The translations under genes and the position numbers were made by a program. A stretch of 64,000 nt of DNA from contig NZ_CP102664.1 in assembly GCF_026427355.1 (NCBI RefSeq), positions 3,165,501-3,229,500 of the forward strand, given 5' to 3'. The DNA is from Sphingobium sp. JS3065. Its GTDB lineage: Bacteria; Pseudomonadota; Alphaproteobacteria; Sphingomonadales; Sphingomonadaceae. Positions 45,080 through 54,661 of the stretch are shown piece after piece. The notes beneath the pieces were generated by a model, which was not told the DNA's origin, did not search any database, and saw nothing but the letters and a program-made list of their open reading frames with translations. Each line of letters starts with the position of its first letter. Within the stretch, counting starts at the first letter, position 1.

Positions 45080-45487
45080 ATGCTGATCCGCAAGCCGATC
45101 CTGGCGCTGTCGCTGGCTGCTTCGATAATGGCGGGACTGCCATCGCTGGCTCACGCCCATGGCGGGGAGCGTAGCTGGTATCGTTACGAAGAATATCGTC
45201 ATGATGACTACGACGATGATCATGACGATCGTCCGCGCTATCGCCGCAGCTATTATGAAAGCCGTGAATATGAACGCCCGCGTTATCAGCCAAGGCGCCA
45301 TTATCGCGACGAGCGTCGCTATCGCTGCGGCGGCAGCGGGACGACCGGTCTGCTGTTAGGCGGTGTAGCGGGAGCGCTGCTCGGGCGCTCGGTAGATCGC
45401 TATGGCGACCGCGCGCCGGGCACCATCGTCGGAGCCGGTGCGGGCGCGCTGCTCGGCCGCGAGGTCGATCGCAATTCTGGCTGTTGA
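45080..45487 (+). CDS. Secreted glycine-zipper (2TM) protein
   Basis: 135 residues with a signal peptide (MLIRKPILALSLAASIMAGLPSLAHA). The middle is a highly charged, Tyr/Arg/Asp-rich linker (EEYRHDDYDDDHDDRPRYRR). The C-terminal 55 residues have the glycine-zipper repeat GLLLGGVAGALLGRSVD ... GAGAGALLGREVD of the Rick_17kDa/glycine-zipper 2TM family, found in outer-membrane or periplasmic proteins of unknown role. It has a good AGGA site upstream and a hairpin downstream. Confidence 0.8.
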   Translation: MLIRKPILALSLAASIMAGLPSLAHAHGGERSWYRYEEYRHDDYDDDHDDRPRYRRSYYESREYERPRYQPRRHYRDERRYRCGGSGTTGLLLGGVAGALLGRSVDRYGDRAPGTIVGAGAGALLGREVDRNSGC

Positions 45488-45544
45488 AAGTCAGCGCTGT
45501 TCGGGAAACGGCCCTTACCGTGCAATACGCTGATTCGCAAAAAT

Positions 45545-45571
45545 GACCCGGCCATTTTGGGGCCGGGTCAG
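45545..45571. terminator. Strong hairpin, terminator-like
   Basis: TGACCCGGCC and GGCCGGGTCA form a perfect 10-bp stem around a 7-base loop, 57 bases after the glycine-zipper gene. The T-run is present only on the minus-strand side (TTTTTGC), so it may act in either direction but best on the minus strand. Confidence 0.55.
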
Positions 45572-45659
45572 GAGAAGTCTCTGAACGTCAGAGCCTTCGG
45601 GTCGCGAAGCGTGATTAACATGCCGTTCAGGCATTTATACGGGCGGGCATCTCAGGCGG

Positions 45660-45917
45660 TTGTCGTTCATCCGTCGCGCCGGCGACCTGGGCTTCACGGT
45701 CCAGCAAGTTCGCGCGCTGCTCCGGCTGGCCGACGATCAGAATGCTCCTTGTTCGCAGGTCGACGACATCACGTCCGAGCATGTTGCACAGATCGACCGC
45801 AAGATTGCGGATCTCCAGGCGCTGCGAACCGAACTCGAGCATCGAAAGCTGTCAGGGTACGAATTCGCCAATTGTCGTATAATAGAGTCACTTAGTCCTC
45901 GATTGAACGATGCTTAA
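45660..45917 (+). pseudogene. C-terminal fragment of a MerR-family metal regulator
   Basis: 85 codons reading LSFIRRAGDLGFTVQQVRALL, then CSQVDDITSEHVAQIDRKIADL and a late CRIIESL. This is the linker, dimerisation helix and metal-binding tail of MerR/CueR-type regulators. The winged-helix DNA-binding half is absent: the frame closes at 45614 and shows no HTH upstream. Without it the protein cannot bind an operator, so this is a relic. Confidence 0.65.
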
Positions 45918-45984
45918 GCTGTTCTCGGTCGCGCTCGCTCCGACTAGAATTTGAGAACAGGCACCTTCGATCCACTTAATCCCC

Positions 45985-45999
45985 TGCGAATGCCTCGCA
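45985..45999. promoter_or_regulatory. Possible regulator site before the second receptor
   Basis: TGCGAATGCCTCGCA has perfect 5-bp inverted arms and resembles the GCGAAT-type half-sites reported for alphaproteobacterial Fur proteins. It lies about 60 bases before the receptor start. Weak by itself. Confidence 0.3.
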
Positions 46000-46062
46000 A
46001 TCTTACGTTGACGCTGGCCTTCCTACTAATTAGTCGCAACAGCGATTCCTGAGGGGGACCAG

Positions 46063-48186
46063 ATGATGCGTAAGATGGTGTGGGCCGCGACCGCGGCTGT
46101 CGTGTTGGCAACCAATGCTCAAGCGGCGGAAAAAGCAGCAGAGGCACCGGGCACGTCGCCACGCGATTATGATCTGATCACGGTCGAGGGGCAGCGCTAC
46201 ACTGCTACAGCGCCCGGAACGGGCAGCAAGACGAATGTCGAAAACAAGGACATCCCGGCTGCGATCGTCACCGTGCCGGAGGCTGTGCTGCGCGACCAGG
46301 GCGTTCACTCGATGAACGACGCGCTCGCCAATGCCAGCGCAGTGGCACCTGTGTTCGCCGGCGGCTATGGCGTTGCCGACAATTATCTCATCCGCGGCCT
46401 GCCAATGCGGTTCCTGCGCGATGGCCTGCCGGACGGCCCCTCATTCATGGGCTACCGCCGCAGCCTCGCCGACGTTTCGGTTCTGGAGGTTCTCAAGGGT
46501 CCCGGATCGGCGCTTTACGGTCGCGCGGAGGCAGGTGGTTCGGTCAATCTGATCACCAAGGCGCCGCAGGATGAATGGTCCGGCGAGGTTGGCGGCTCGA
46601 TCGGCAGCCGGTGGGACAGCTGGAGCGCCTTTGGCGATATTACGGGTCCGCTGACGGGCGGCATCAACGCCCGGCTGATTGGAAACTACGAGGATTCCGA
46701 CGGCTATCGCGGGCTCAAGCGCCGCATCACGGAGGTGTTGCCGACCGTGTCGGTGAAGCTGGGTGAAGGCCACGAGCTTGTTCTCGACTACGATTATCGC
46801 GACAGCCACTCGGTGGTCGATAATTACGGCATTCCCTTCACGGTTGACGGCAAGTTGGCGGACGTCGATGAGAAATCGCGACTCTACAGCCCCTTCAACT
46901 ATGCCGATCAGACCCTGCACCGTTTCACCGTCGGCGATCGCGCGCAGGTGCTTCCCGACCTGCAACTTCGCGCGGCGGTCATTTACGACACCCGCGATAT
47001 CGAGGTGGCGCGCAACGCGGGCGGCAATATCCTGAACGCAGCGGGTGTTTCGACTAGTCGCAACGGGCGCACGCAGGTCGATGACAGCGAGTTCTGGACA
47101 GCCCAGGCCGAAGCGGTCATCACCCCGACCACCGGCGCGATCAAGCACACCATCCTTCTTGGCGTCGAATATAACAGCACCGACATGACGACGGTGCGCC
47201 GCAACTACAATCTGCCCAATGCCGGCATCATCGGCGGCCGGATCGATGCGCCCGAGACGGCGATCCCAATAGTCACGACGCTTGGCTTCGACCGGCGCAT
47301 TCAGTCGGACAGCATGTCAGTTTATGCCCAGGAGCAGATGGATATTTCCGACGTCCTGAAGCTTCGCGGCGGCGTGCGCTACGACAGCGTGAAGCTGGTG
47401 GATGAGGGCTTCGTCGGTGCCACTCAGCGCCGCATCGCCGGCAATCCCAACCTCTTCAGCTGGCAGGTGGGAGCCGTCTACGAGGCGAGCGAGCAGCTAT
47501 CCTTCTACGGCGGGTATGCCCGGGGCAAGTTCGTCAGCATCCAGACTGAATCGACCAGCCTCACGCCGGTTCCGGAAAGCTCCAGTCAGGTCGAAGCGGG
47601 GATCAAGGCCGAGATCATCCCCGGACGCCTCAACGCCAATCTGGCGGTGTTCGAGACCAAGCGGGACAAATATTTCGTGACGCTGGTTCCAGGCGGCAAT
47701 CCCGAGCCGGTCGGCAAGCAGCGTTCGCGCGGCGTCGAACTGGATGTGGTCGGCTCGCCGTTCGATGGCCTCAGCATCATCGGCAATTTCGCATATGTCG
47801 ATGCGATCAATCGGTCGGCGGCTCTGTCGTCCGTGACACTGCTCGCCACCAATCAGTCGATGCTGGGCAAGCGCATCAGTTCCACACCGGAAACGTCTGG
47901 TGCCTTGTGGGCCGCTTACACGGTGCCACAGGGTTCTCTCGCTGGGCTGGGTTTCGGCGCGGGCGTAACCTATAAGGGCGCTTCCTACGTGGACTCGCTC
48001 GAACTTCTGCGCGTGCCCTCCTACACATTGGTCCGGGCGGCGCTGTCCTACCGGCAGGAAGCGTGGGAAGCTCAGCTCGTCGTCAACAACCTGACGAACC
48101 GGACATGGTACAGTGTGCCGACCTTCATCGGCGCACTGCCCGGCGAACCGCGGAGCCTACAGCTTTCACTCCGGGCGCGGTTCTGA
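46063..48186 (+). CDS. TonB-dependent receptor, first gene of a three-gene operon
   Basis: 707 residues. A signal peptide (MMRKMVWAATAAVVLATNAQA) is followed by a plug with DIPAAIVTVPEAVLRDQG, ALANASAV and LEVLKGPGSALYGRAEAGG, and a barrel ending LSLRARF with terminal Phe. It belongs to the siderophore-receptor group by plug motifs. The genes after it encode a DUF4198-like periplasmic protein and a PepSY membrane protein, a set often linked to iron or other metal uptake. The ligand is unknown. Confidence 0.85.
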   Translation: MMRKMVWAATAAVVLATNAQAAEKAAEAPGTSPRDYDLITVEGQRYTATAPGTGSKTNVENKDIPAAIVTVPEAVLRDQGVHSMNDALANASAVAPVFAGGYGVADNYLIRGLPMRFLRDGLPDGPSFMGYRRSLADVSVLEVLKGPGSALYGRAEAGGSVNLITKAPQDEWSGEVGGSIGSRWDSWSAFGDITGPLTGGINARLIGNYEDSDGYRGLKRRITEVLPTVSVKLGEGHELVLDYDYRDSHSVVDNYGIPFTVDGKLADVDEKSRLYSPFNYADQTLHRFTVGDRAQVLPDLQLRAAVIYDTRDIEVARNAGGNILNAAGVSTSRNGRTQVDDSEFWTAQAEAVITPTTGAIKHTILLGVEYNSTDMTTVRRNYNLPNAGIIGGRIDAPETAIPIVTTLGFDRRIQSDSMSVYAQEQMDISDVLKLRGGVRYDSVKLVDEGFVGATQRRIAGNPNLFSWQVGAVYEASEQLSFYGGYARGKFVSIQTESTSLTPVPESSSQVEAGIKAEIIPGRLNANLAVFETKRDKYFVTLVPGGNPEPVGKQRSRGVELDVVGSPFDGLSIIGNFAYVDAINRSAALSSVTLLATNQSMLGKRISSTPETSGALWAAYTVPQGSLAGLGFGAGVTYKGASYVDSLELLRVPSYTLVRAALSYRQEAWEAQLVVNNLTNRTWYSVPTFIGALPGEPRSLQLSLRARF

Positions 48187-48231
48187 TCGGGCAGGGTAGA
48201 TTGTGAGTGAGATCGGCGAGGAGCGGGCACG

Positions 48232-48912
48232 ATGAAAAGGACGGCTGCGATTTCCCTAATGGTGGCGTTTCTTTGCGCCGCTTCCCCGGTCCGGGCGCAT
48301 TATCTCTGGGTCGACCCGGCCGCGGGTCCCGCAGTTCGCTTCGGCGAGTTCGAGGAAGGAATCGTCGAAAAGTCTCCCGGCCGTCTCGATGAAATGGCTG
48401 AAACGAAGGTTTCTGTCGCGGACCGCATCGCCACGACTTCCCTTGCCGGCGATCGGATCGCCATCACCGGGGCCGCAGCGGCGCGAAGCGTGACTGCTGA
48501 GAATCTGTCGGTGCCGGTCAAGGACTGGCGGTCGAGCGGCCTCGGCATGGTCAAGCCGTTCTATTATGCACGTTGGGGAACGGGCGGTCGTCCGATGATG
48601 CTCGACATCCTGCCCCATAGCCCCACCACCGCGACGGTGGTCTTCAAGGGCCAGCCTCTGTCCAAGGCCAAGCTTCTCGTCCACGCGCCGAACGGTTGGA
48701 CCCGCGAGGAAGCTGCGGACGAGCGCGGTGAGGTGCGCTTCTCCACGCCTTGGAGCGGCCTCTATGTTCTTGAGGTCGTCCATAGCGAAGAAGGTCCGGG
48801 AGCCTACGCCGGGGCAGCCTTCGAGCGCCAGCAGCATCGTGCGACGCTCGCCATCGTGCAATCCGGTGGTCCTACTGTGACCGCCCCTGTTTCCAATCCC
48901 CACCATCATTAA
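48232..48912 (+). CDS. Periplasmic DUF4198-like protein
   Basis: 226 residues with a signal peptide (MKRTAAISLMVAFLCAASPVRA) directly followed by HYLWVDP, the typical start of mature DUF4198/NikM-like proteins whose N-terminal His can bind metal. A C-terminal Ig-like segment (GQPLSKAKLLVHAPNGW ... GLYVLEVVHSEEG) and a His-rich tail (NPHHH) are visible. It lies between a TonB receptor and a PepSY protein and probably helps deliver a metal or metal complex in the periplasm. Confidence 0.75.
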   Translation: MKRTAAISLMVAFLCAASPVRAHYLWVDPAAGPAVRFGEFEEGIVEKSPGRLDEMAETKVSVADRIATTSLAGDRIAITGAAAARSVTAENLSVPVKDWRSSGLGMVKPFYYARWGTGGRPMMLDILPHSPTTATVVFKGQPLSKAKLLVHAPNGWTREEAADERGEVRFSTPWSGLYVLEVVHSEEGPGAYAGAAFERQQHRATLAIVQSGGPTVTAPVSNPHHH

Positions 48913-48917
48913 GACCG

Positions 48918-49571
48918 ATGCGGTTGCTTTTCGTTCCGGCGCACCTTCAGCGCGTTCGCTTCCTAATCTGGCTGAAACGCGTCCATGCCTGGACCGGTTT
49001 TTGGGGAGCGGCGCTGTTTCTGTTGCTGGGATTTAGCGGCTTCCTGCTCAATCATCGGACAGTCATGAAGATCGATACGGGCGAACCTGTCGAACTCAGC
49101 CAGGCTGCGCTGCCGCTCGGCACCGCGAAGATCCAGGACGAAAAAGCGCTTGGTCAATGGGTGAAGCGCGAACTTTCGCTTGCAGCCGATCCCCGCGCGG
49201 TCACAGAGCCACCGAGCGGCAGATCGTCGGGCCGGTTCCTTGGCAAGGACCGGCCGCTGGTCCCAATCTGGCGCGTGATGTTTCATTTGCCGAATGGCAG
49301 GCTCACCGCCGAATATCCCGTGGGCGGAACGGCTGTAACGGTCAAACGCGACGCTATTGGCCTGCTCGATGTGGTCAAAAACCTGCACAAAGGAACGGGT
49401 CTCGGGGTCGCCTGGGTTTTGCTGATCGACAGCATCGCCGGTGCGCTTGGCGCCATGGCCATCACCGGTTTCCTGCTTTGGTCTCGCCTGCATGGCCCAC
49501 GCCTACTTGCGGGTGGTCTTGCAACCGGTGCACTCGCCTGGTCGGTCGCGGCGGCATGGCCTCACTTCTAG
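48918..49571 (+). CDS. PepSY-associated membrane protein
   Basis: 217 residues. An N-terminal helix (LKRVHAWTGFWGAALFLLLGFSGFLLNH) with paired His residues is followed by a periplasmic PepSY-like region (WRVMFHLPNGRLTAEYPVGG) and two helices (VAWVLLIDSIAGALGAMAITGFLLW and a short final one). Such proteins accompany TonB receptors and are thought to act as ferric or siderophore reductases through haem bound by the helix histidines. It starts five bases after the previous stop. Confidence 0.78.
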   Translation: MRLLFVPAHLQRVRFLIWLKRVHAWTGFWGAALFLLLGFSGFLLNHRTVMKIDTGEPVELSQAALPLGTAKIQDEKALGQWVKRELSLAADPRAVTEPPSGRSSGRFLGKDRPLVPIWRVMFHLPNGRLTAEYPVGGTAVTVKRDAIGLLDVVKNLHKGTGLGVAWVLLIDSIAGALGAMAITGFLLWSRLHGPRLLAGGLATGALAWSVAAAWPHF

Positions 49572-49806
49572 GAGTTCGCTTGGGGAAGGAAAAATTTCAG
49601 CCTGGGCGAAGGGCTGCGTCGCAAGCCGCCTCCAAATCGCGTGGGCGACAAATGGCAGCTATCCTGAAGTCGCGGATGGATACCTTCCAGTCGGCTAACG
49701 GCCAAGTTGAGCCGATCAGCGCCGCTTCTACAGCGCGCCACCTGGTCAAGGGGATGGCGACAAGGCGGCATCACTTGAGCGATATGGAAAGGGCGCTAAA
49801 GCACCC

Positions 49807-52800
49807 TCAATCGAGCCCGGCCCCGATTCGTGTTTGGAGGTCAGGGCCTACTCGGTTGAATCCCAACAATCGTGCAGCGGCGCGGATCAGATCCGGATCA
49901 TCACCGCCGGGATTGTCCTCCCGCGCTAGGCGAATTGCTGCGCGCACCTCTAGCAAGGAAAGAGCTTCCGCCTTAAAAGTGGAACCACTCTCGGCTGATC
50001 GATCTCGTACGGGCGGCTCGGCGGCTTGCGCTGCAGTAAACCAAAAATTCTCGTGGTCATTCTGAAGGTCAGCGTCTTTGCGCTTGGCAGAAACCAGTGC
50101 TTGATGTGTGGCTGCCAAAATTCGTTTACCGCTGCTTTTTTTCCCGAAGGCAGAAGCGATACGGCGCGCTACCTCATCAACATGGACCGGTCCTTCGACC
50201 GCCACAATCTCCTGCACCAGTGGAATGAGCAGCGGCGTGGGAGCCTCATGTGGCTCGATAGCGGTCGCGGCCCAAGGTTGAGCCCGAACATATGCAGGCA
50301 TCACGCGCGCAACCACTTCAGGCAGTTCGATCCGCTCGGGTAGACTTATCTGCTCAACTTCTGGTTCTCCGCCATTGGCCCCAGCAACTACCAACTCATC
50401 ACGTTCCTTTAGGCGTGCAGCCTCGAGCGCTGCCCGGAGGCGTTCGATTTGCCGACGTCGATCATAGAACCAGTCCGTGCTCCAGATCCGATGGAAGCGC
50501 CAGCCGAGATGCTCAAGGACATCCTGGCGGAGACGGTCACGCTCGCGGGCCCAGAGCGCTGAATGATAGGTCGCACCATCACACTCCACAGCAAGCAAAT
50601 AGCTGCCGGGGCGATCGGGATGGCGTACCCCGATATCGATCCGGAAACCGGCCGAACCGACCTGCGGGTCCGCAAGGTAGCCGAGGCTGCGAATCACCTC
50701 TGCGACATCTTCTTCGAACGGCGTGTCGGGCACTTCCCCGGTTAGTGTGGGCTGCTCAATCGCACCGGACTTCGCGTATTCCAGAAAGCGCTTGAGAATG
50801 CGGGGGCCGGGCTGGCTGGCTCGGCTCACGTCAAGCTGTCCCGGATCAAACGAAGCGAAAACTTCGCACCGCAATCGAGCTCGGGTGAAAAGCACATTGA
50901 GCCGTCGCTCCCCGCCTTCGCTATTCACCGGGCCAAAGCTCGCGCCGACCATGATACCACCGGCCTGCGTCGGACCATATCCGACGGTGATCAGAATCAC
51001 GTCGCGTTCATCGCCTTGGACGTTTTCAATATTCCTCACGAACAGATCCTCGGCGCGACCTTCTCGAAGGAAGGAGTCGAGATCACGGTCATCCCGTCGC
51101 GCTAACTCGAGCAATTCGGTGATCGTGTTTTTCTGTGCGTGGCTGAAAGTTACGATCCCAAGGGAAAGGTCGGGCGTGCGCCGCGCATGTTCCTGTACGC
51201 GAGCGACCAGAGCCTCGCCCTCAATGCGGTTGTCTCGTCGTCCACCGCGATCGTAAACCCCGTCAACCTGGGTAAAGATCAGGCCATAGGCGGCGTCTTT
51301 TTCGAGGGGAGAGGGTGGGAGGACCAATGCTTCGTTATAGAATTCAGCGTTGGACACGCGCATCAGTGAAGGATCGCGAGAGCGATAGTGCCATTGTAAC
51401 ATTCGGCCTGGCAGACCGCGCGCTTCGCATAGTGTCAGAATGCTTTCGGAGGACCCAAGCGCAGCGGCATTCTCGAGCAAATCCTCAATCGTTTCTTCTT
51501 CCTCATCTAAACTATCAGCTTCGCCATCACCGTCGGCTAAGAGGCGATCGAAGAAGGAGGACGGCGGCAACTGCTGCTTATCGCCTACCACGACAATCTG
51601 CCGCGATCGAGCAATAGCACCCAATGCATCCTCGGGTCGAACTTGGCTGGCCTCGTCGATAACCAACAGATCAAAGCTGACCAAACCTGGCGTGAGGAAC
51701 TGCGCAACAGAAATGGGGCTCATTAGCAGCACGGGTTTGATCCGTTGGATCGCGACAGGCGCATTGAGGAACAGCTTGCGCAGAGCCATTTGCTGTTTCT
51801 TTTTGCCTATCTCGCCCCGGATCACCTTCATTTCGCCCTGCGCGCCTTGCGGCAGTTGCGCGAGGTGATCGGCGAGAATCGAGGTCACATTCTCTTTTAA
51901 ACGAGAGCGCTCAAGCTGGATGAAATCGTCGACCAATGCATGTCTGTCCAGGGATGCGACTTCCTTTAGCGCTGGATTGGAGGCCAAGGTAGCGTTCCAT
52001 AGCTGCTCGGCGCGGGCAAATTTCAGTTCAATTACGGCCGCGCTCCCATCCAGCGATCCCGCAGCCATGCGGTCAGCCAGTTCCGCTAAGCCGAACGCGT
52101 CAAGCGCCGCACGTGCCTGACACAGAGCGGCCCATTCTGAGTACCGGTCAATGGCAGCTGCCATGCCATCAAAAACTCCTGACACGACCGCGAGGTCGAC
52201 ATCGGCATGGGGATTTCCGAAGCGCCGTTCGTCGATGTCGAGCGCCCCAATCGTTGTTGCCAACCGATCACGGGTCTCAGAAAAGATGGCATCTAGGTCG
52301 GCCGCGTGGCGTTCCCGCGCGGGCGCATCACTAGCGATCGCCACGAGACGGTCTGGTTGGAGGGTGATAGCCCCTTCGGAAGCTCGATCGCACCATTCCG
52401 CGACACGGGAAATTCGGGAGAAGTCAGTCCGTTCACCGCGCCAATCGTCGCCAAGAACTGTGGCTAGCCACGCCTCGTCGTCGCCCCACCCTCGACGAAG
52501 GGTCTGGATGTCTGCAAGAAGGTCGACGAGAGCAAGCCGCTCGTCGGCGGTCTTTGGTATCGGCCCTCTTAATAGACCGGCGAGCGTGCGAGATGCGGTT
52601 CGATAGGCTCCGCCCCAGCGGGCGAAGAAGGATCCAGTGCCAGCAACCAGCGGACCGCGCAGTTGCGTGGGATCGGTTTCAAATGCCGACTCGATGAAAT
52701 CAGCCCGGGCGTTGTCCTGCGCGGTGCGCCAAGCGGCGGCCACGTTTAGTCCGTCAATCAGGCGGGCTGCGTCGGCTATCGAAAGAAGTCGGCGCGCCAA

Positions 52801-54522
52801 CGTTGCATCGGAAGCGTCGAACCCATCAATTCGATCCAGCAGATCGCGTAAAGGGCCCGCAGCGTTAATTGCCCGAGCATCATTTAAACCGGCTGCTGAC
52901 ATTGGTGCGTCGAGGGCCGCCCTCAACCTCTTTGCCCCATCAACTGCAGCAGTTAAGTCTTGACCAAGGCGAGCAACGGCCACTGGTTGGAGGTCAATCA
53001 TGCCTACGCCGTCGAATGGATGCAGGGATTGAGGCCCAGCTGTGGCGAGCAAGGCTCCATAGCGGGTTATGAGGTCGCTCGCCGCGGCTTCCTCATCGCG
53101 AGACATCGAAGCCACAGCCTGCGCATCTAGCGTGGGCATGGGGGCACCCATGCCTAGATATCGGGCTTGTCGGCCGAGGACGGTGAACGGCGTTTCACCA
53201 CTTGTACCGATTGGAGCATGCAACGCATCCGCGAGGTCATTCAACCTGTCACGGACGCCGCGAAGGGCTTCCGGTTTTGGCGGCATCGCCGGTACCGCCT
53301 GCCCGGCGCTCAGGGTGCGAGCCAACTCGCCGAGTACAGCCCTCTTGTTTGCTGTTTTGGAATGGAGCTCAAGGATAAGATCGCGCAAGCCCACTTTTAC
53401 CAATCGATCATGCACAACCGATAAGGCCGCCATTTTCTCGGCGACGAATAGGACGGTCTTACCTTCCTTGGCCGCCGCAGCGATGATGTTCGTGATGGTT
53501 TGGCTCTTGCCGGTGCCAGGCGGTCCTTGCACAACCAAATTTCGGCCTGCCCGGACTTCCTCGATCACCTTTGCTTGGCTCGCATCGGCGTCGACAACGT
53601 GGAACAGTTTGTCGGGGGGCAAAACGGCATCGAGCCGATCCTCTGGGCCGAAGAGGGGGGACTCGTGTGCAAATCCTTCGTGGAGAAGGCCTTGCGTCAG
53701 CTCGTGTGTTTCCAAGGCGTTCTTCGGCCAGGCCTCGAGCGCTAGGTCTCGATACATCAGCAACTTCGAAAAGGAGAAGAAGCCAAGCTGGATCGCATCA
53801 CGATTCACTTTCCAGCCCGGTCGCTCAGCAACAATCGCCTCTATTTGGGAGTGATAGTAGCTGGGGCGCCAGTCATCCATGTCATAGTCGATTTCGGGTA
53901 GCCGAATGCCGAAATCTTCTTGCCAGCGCTGCTGCAACGGCAAGTTGGTCATCATGTCCTCTGGGCGAACTCGGAGATCATATGTTGAGCGGCGCTGATC
54001 GCGGACCAGTTCAACAGGTAACAGCACCAGAGGGGCTTCTCGAGCCACACCCGAATCTTTGTCCTCGAACCAAGTCGCAAAACCTAAGGCGATGTACAGG
54101 ATGTTGATGCCCTGCTCTTCTTCGGCAGTTTTTGCCTCTCGAGCGATTTTGAGCAGTTTCTTGGCAAGGGCGTCCGGCCCTAGTCGCGTTTCGAGCTGAT
54201 CGTCTGTGTAGCGACCTTCGCCGATGTCGCCGTCGATATTCTCTGCCAGGACAATGTCATCGGTATCCCGCTGGTCGCGTCCGAGAGCACGGAACCGCAT
54301 TGCCTTCCCGCCCGAAAGAAGCGCATAAACATCATCTGATCGTTCATTGACGATGTTCAGAACATTACCCCGCGTGTTCGCCCGATTGACATGCACAAGT
54401 CGGTTACGCGTTCCCGTCTCTACCAACCGCCTGCGGGTATCATCGAACAGGCGCTGGATGGAGCGGCTGCGGATCGGATCTGAGCTGTGTGTGGCGCGCG
54501 GGTCAGTCGACAGGTCGGTCAT
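49807..54522 (-). CDS. Giant DUF4011/helicase/Vsr-like nuclease protein
   Basis: 1571 residues, single gene. The N-terminal ~300 residues start RRLVETGTRNRLVHVNRANTRG, typical of DUF4011. An SF1 helicase follows with Walker A GPPGTGKSQT (about residue 340), DLLVIDEASQVRPEDALG (Walker B), VGDKQQLPP, LQWHYRSRDPSL, and a late motif VI region (LNVLFTRARLRCEVF). A Vsr/RAP-type nuclease module (LAVECDGATYHSALWARERDRLRQD, then HLGWRFHRIWSTDW) and a DUF3320-like C-terminal region complete it. This resembles single-protein predicted defence helicases such as Hhe. No partner gene is adjacent. A defence role is inferred from architecture. Confidence 0.8.
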   Translation of the reverse strand: MTDLSTDPRATHSSDPIRSRSIQRLFDDTRRRLVETGTRNRLVHVNRANTRGNVLNIVNERSDDVYALLSGGKAMRFRALGRDQRDTDDIVLAENIDGDIGEGRYTDDQLETRLGPDALAKKLLKIAREAKTAEEEQGINILYIALGFATWFEDKDSGVAREAPLVLLPVELVRDQRRSTYDLRVRPEDMMTNLPLQQRWQEDFGIRLPEIDYDMDDWRPSYYHSQIEAIVAERPGWKVNRDAIQLGFFSFSKLLMYRDLALEAWPKNALETHELTQGLLHEGFAHESPLFGPEDRLDAVLPPDKLFHVVDADASQAKVIEEVRAGRNLVVQGPPGTGKSQTITNIIAAAAKEGKTVLFVAEKMAALSVVHDRLVKVGLRDLILELHSKTANKRAVLGELARTLSAGQAVPAMPPKPEALRGVRDRLNDLADALHAPIGTSGETPFTVLGRQARYLGMGAPMPTLDAQAVASMSRDEEAAASDLITRYGALLATAGPQSLHPFDGVGMIDLQPVAVARLGQDLTAAVDGAKRLRAALDAPMSAAGLNDARAINAAGPLRDLLDRIDGFDASDATLARRLLSIADAARLIDGLNVAAAWRTAQDNARADFIESAFETDPTQLRGPLVAGTGSFFARWGGAYRTASRTLAGLLRGPIPKTADERLALVDLLADIQTLRRGWGDDEAWLATVLGDDWRGERTDFSRISRVAEWCDRASEGAITLQPDRLVAIASDAPARERHAADLDAIFSETRDRLATTIGALDIDERRFGNPHADVDLAVVSGVFDGMAAAIDRYSEWAALCQARAALDAFGLAELADRMAAGSLDGSAAVIELKFARAEQLWNATLASNPALKEVASLDRHALVDDFIQLERSRLKENVTSILADHLAQLPQGAQGEMKVIRGEIGKKKQQMALRKLFLNAPVAIQRIKPVLLMSPISVAQFLTPGLVSFDLLVIDEASQVRPEDALGAIARSRQIVVVGDKQQLPPSSFFDRLLADGDGEADSLDEEEETIEDLLENAAALGSSESILTLCEARGLPGRMLQWHYRSRDPSLMRVSNAEFYNEALVLPPSPLEKDAAYGLIFTQVDGVYDRGGRRDNRIEGEALVARVQEHARRTPDLSLGIVTFSHAQKNTITELLELARRDDRDLDSFLREGRAEDLFVRNIENVQGDERDVILITVGYGPTQAGGIMVGASFGPVNSEGGERRLNVLFTRARLRCEVFASFDPGQLDVSRASQPGPRILKRFLEYAKSGAIEQPTLTGEVPDTPFEEDVAEVIRSLGYLADPQVGSAGFRIDIGVRHPDRPGSYLLAVECDGATYHSALWARERDRLRQDVLEHLGWRFHRIWSTDWFYDRRRQIERLRAALEAARLKERDELVVAGANGGEPEVEQISLPERIELPEVVARVMPAYVRAQPWAATAIEPHEAPTPLLIPLVQEIVAVEGPVHVDEVARRIASAFGKKSSGKRILAATHQALVSAKRKDADLQNDHENFWFTAAQAAEPPVRDRSAESGSTFKAEALSLLEVRAAIRLAREDNPGGDDPDLIRAAARLLGFNRVGPDLQTRIGAGLD

Positions 54523-54661
54523 AGCACCTAGGCAGTTGAGAGATGAGAAACGGCATCATTGATTCCACAACCTTAATTTGAAATTAGGCTCGGGGTAAAT
54601 CTCGTTTCTCATTGGAACCGACCCGCTGGTTCAAGCTGGAAGATCTTACTGATCACAGTGC

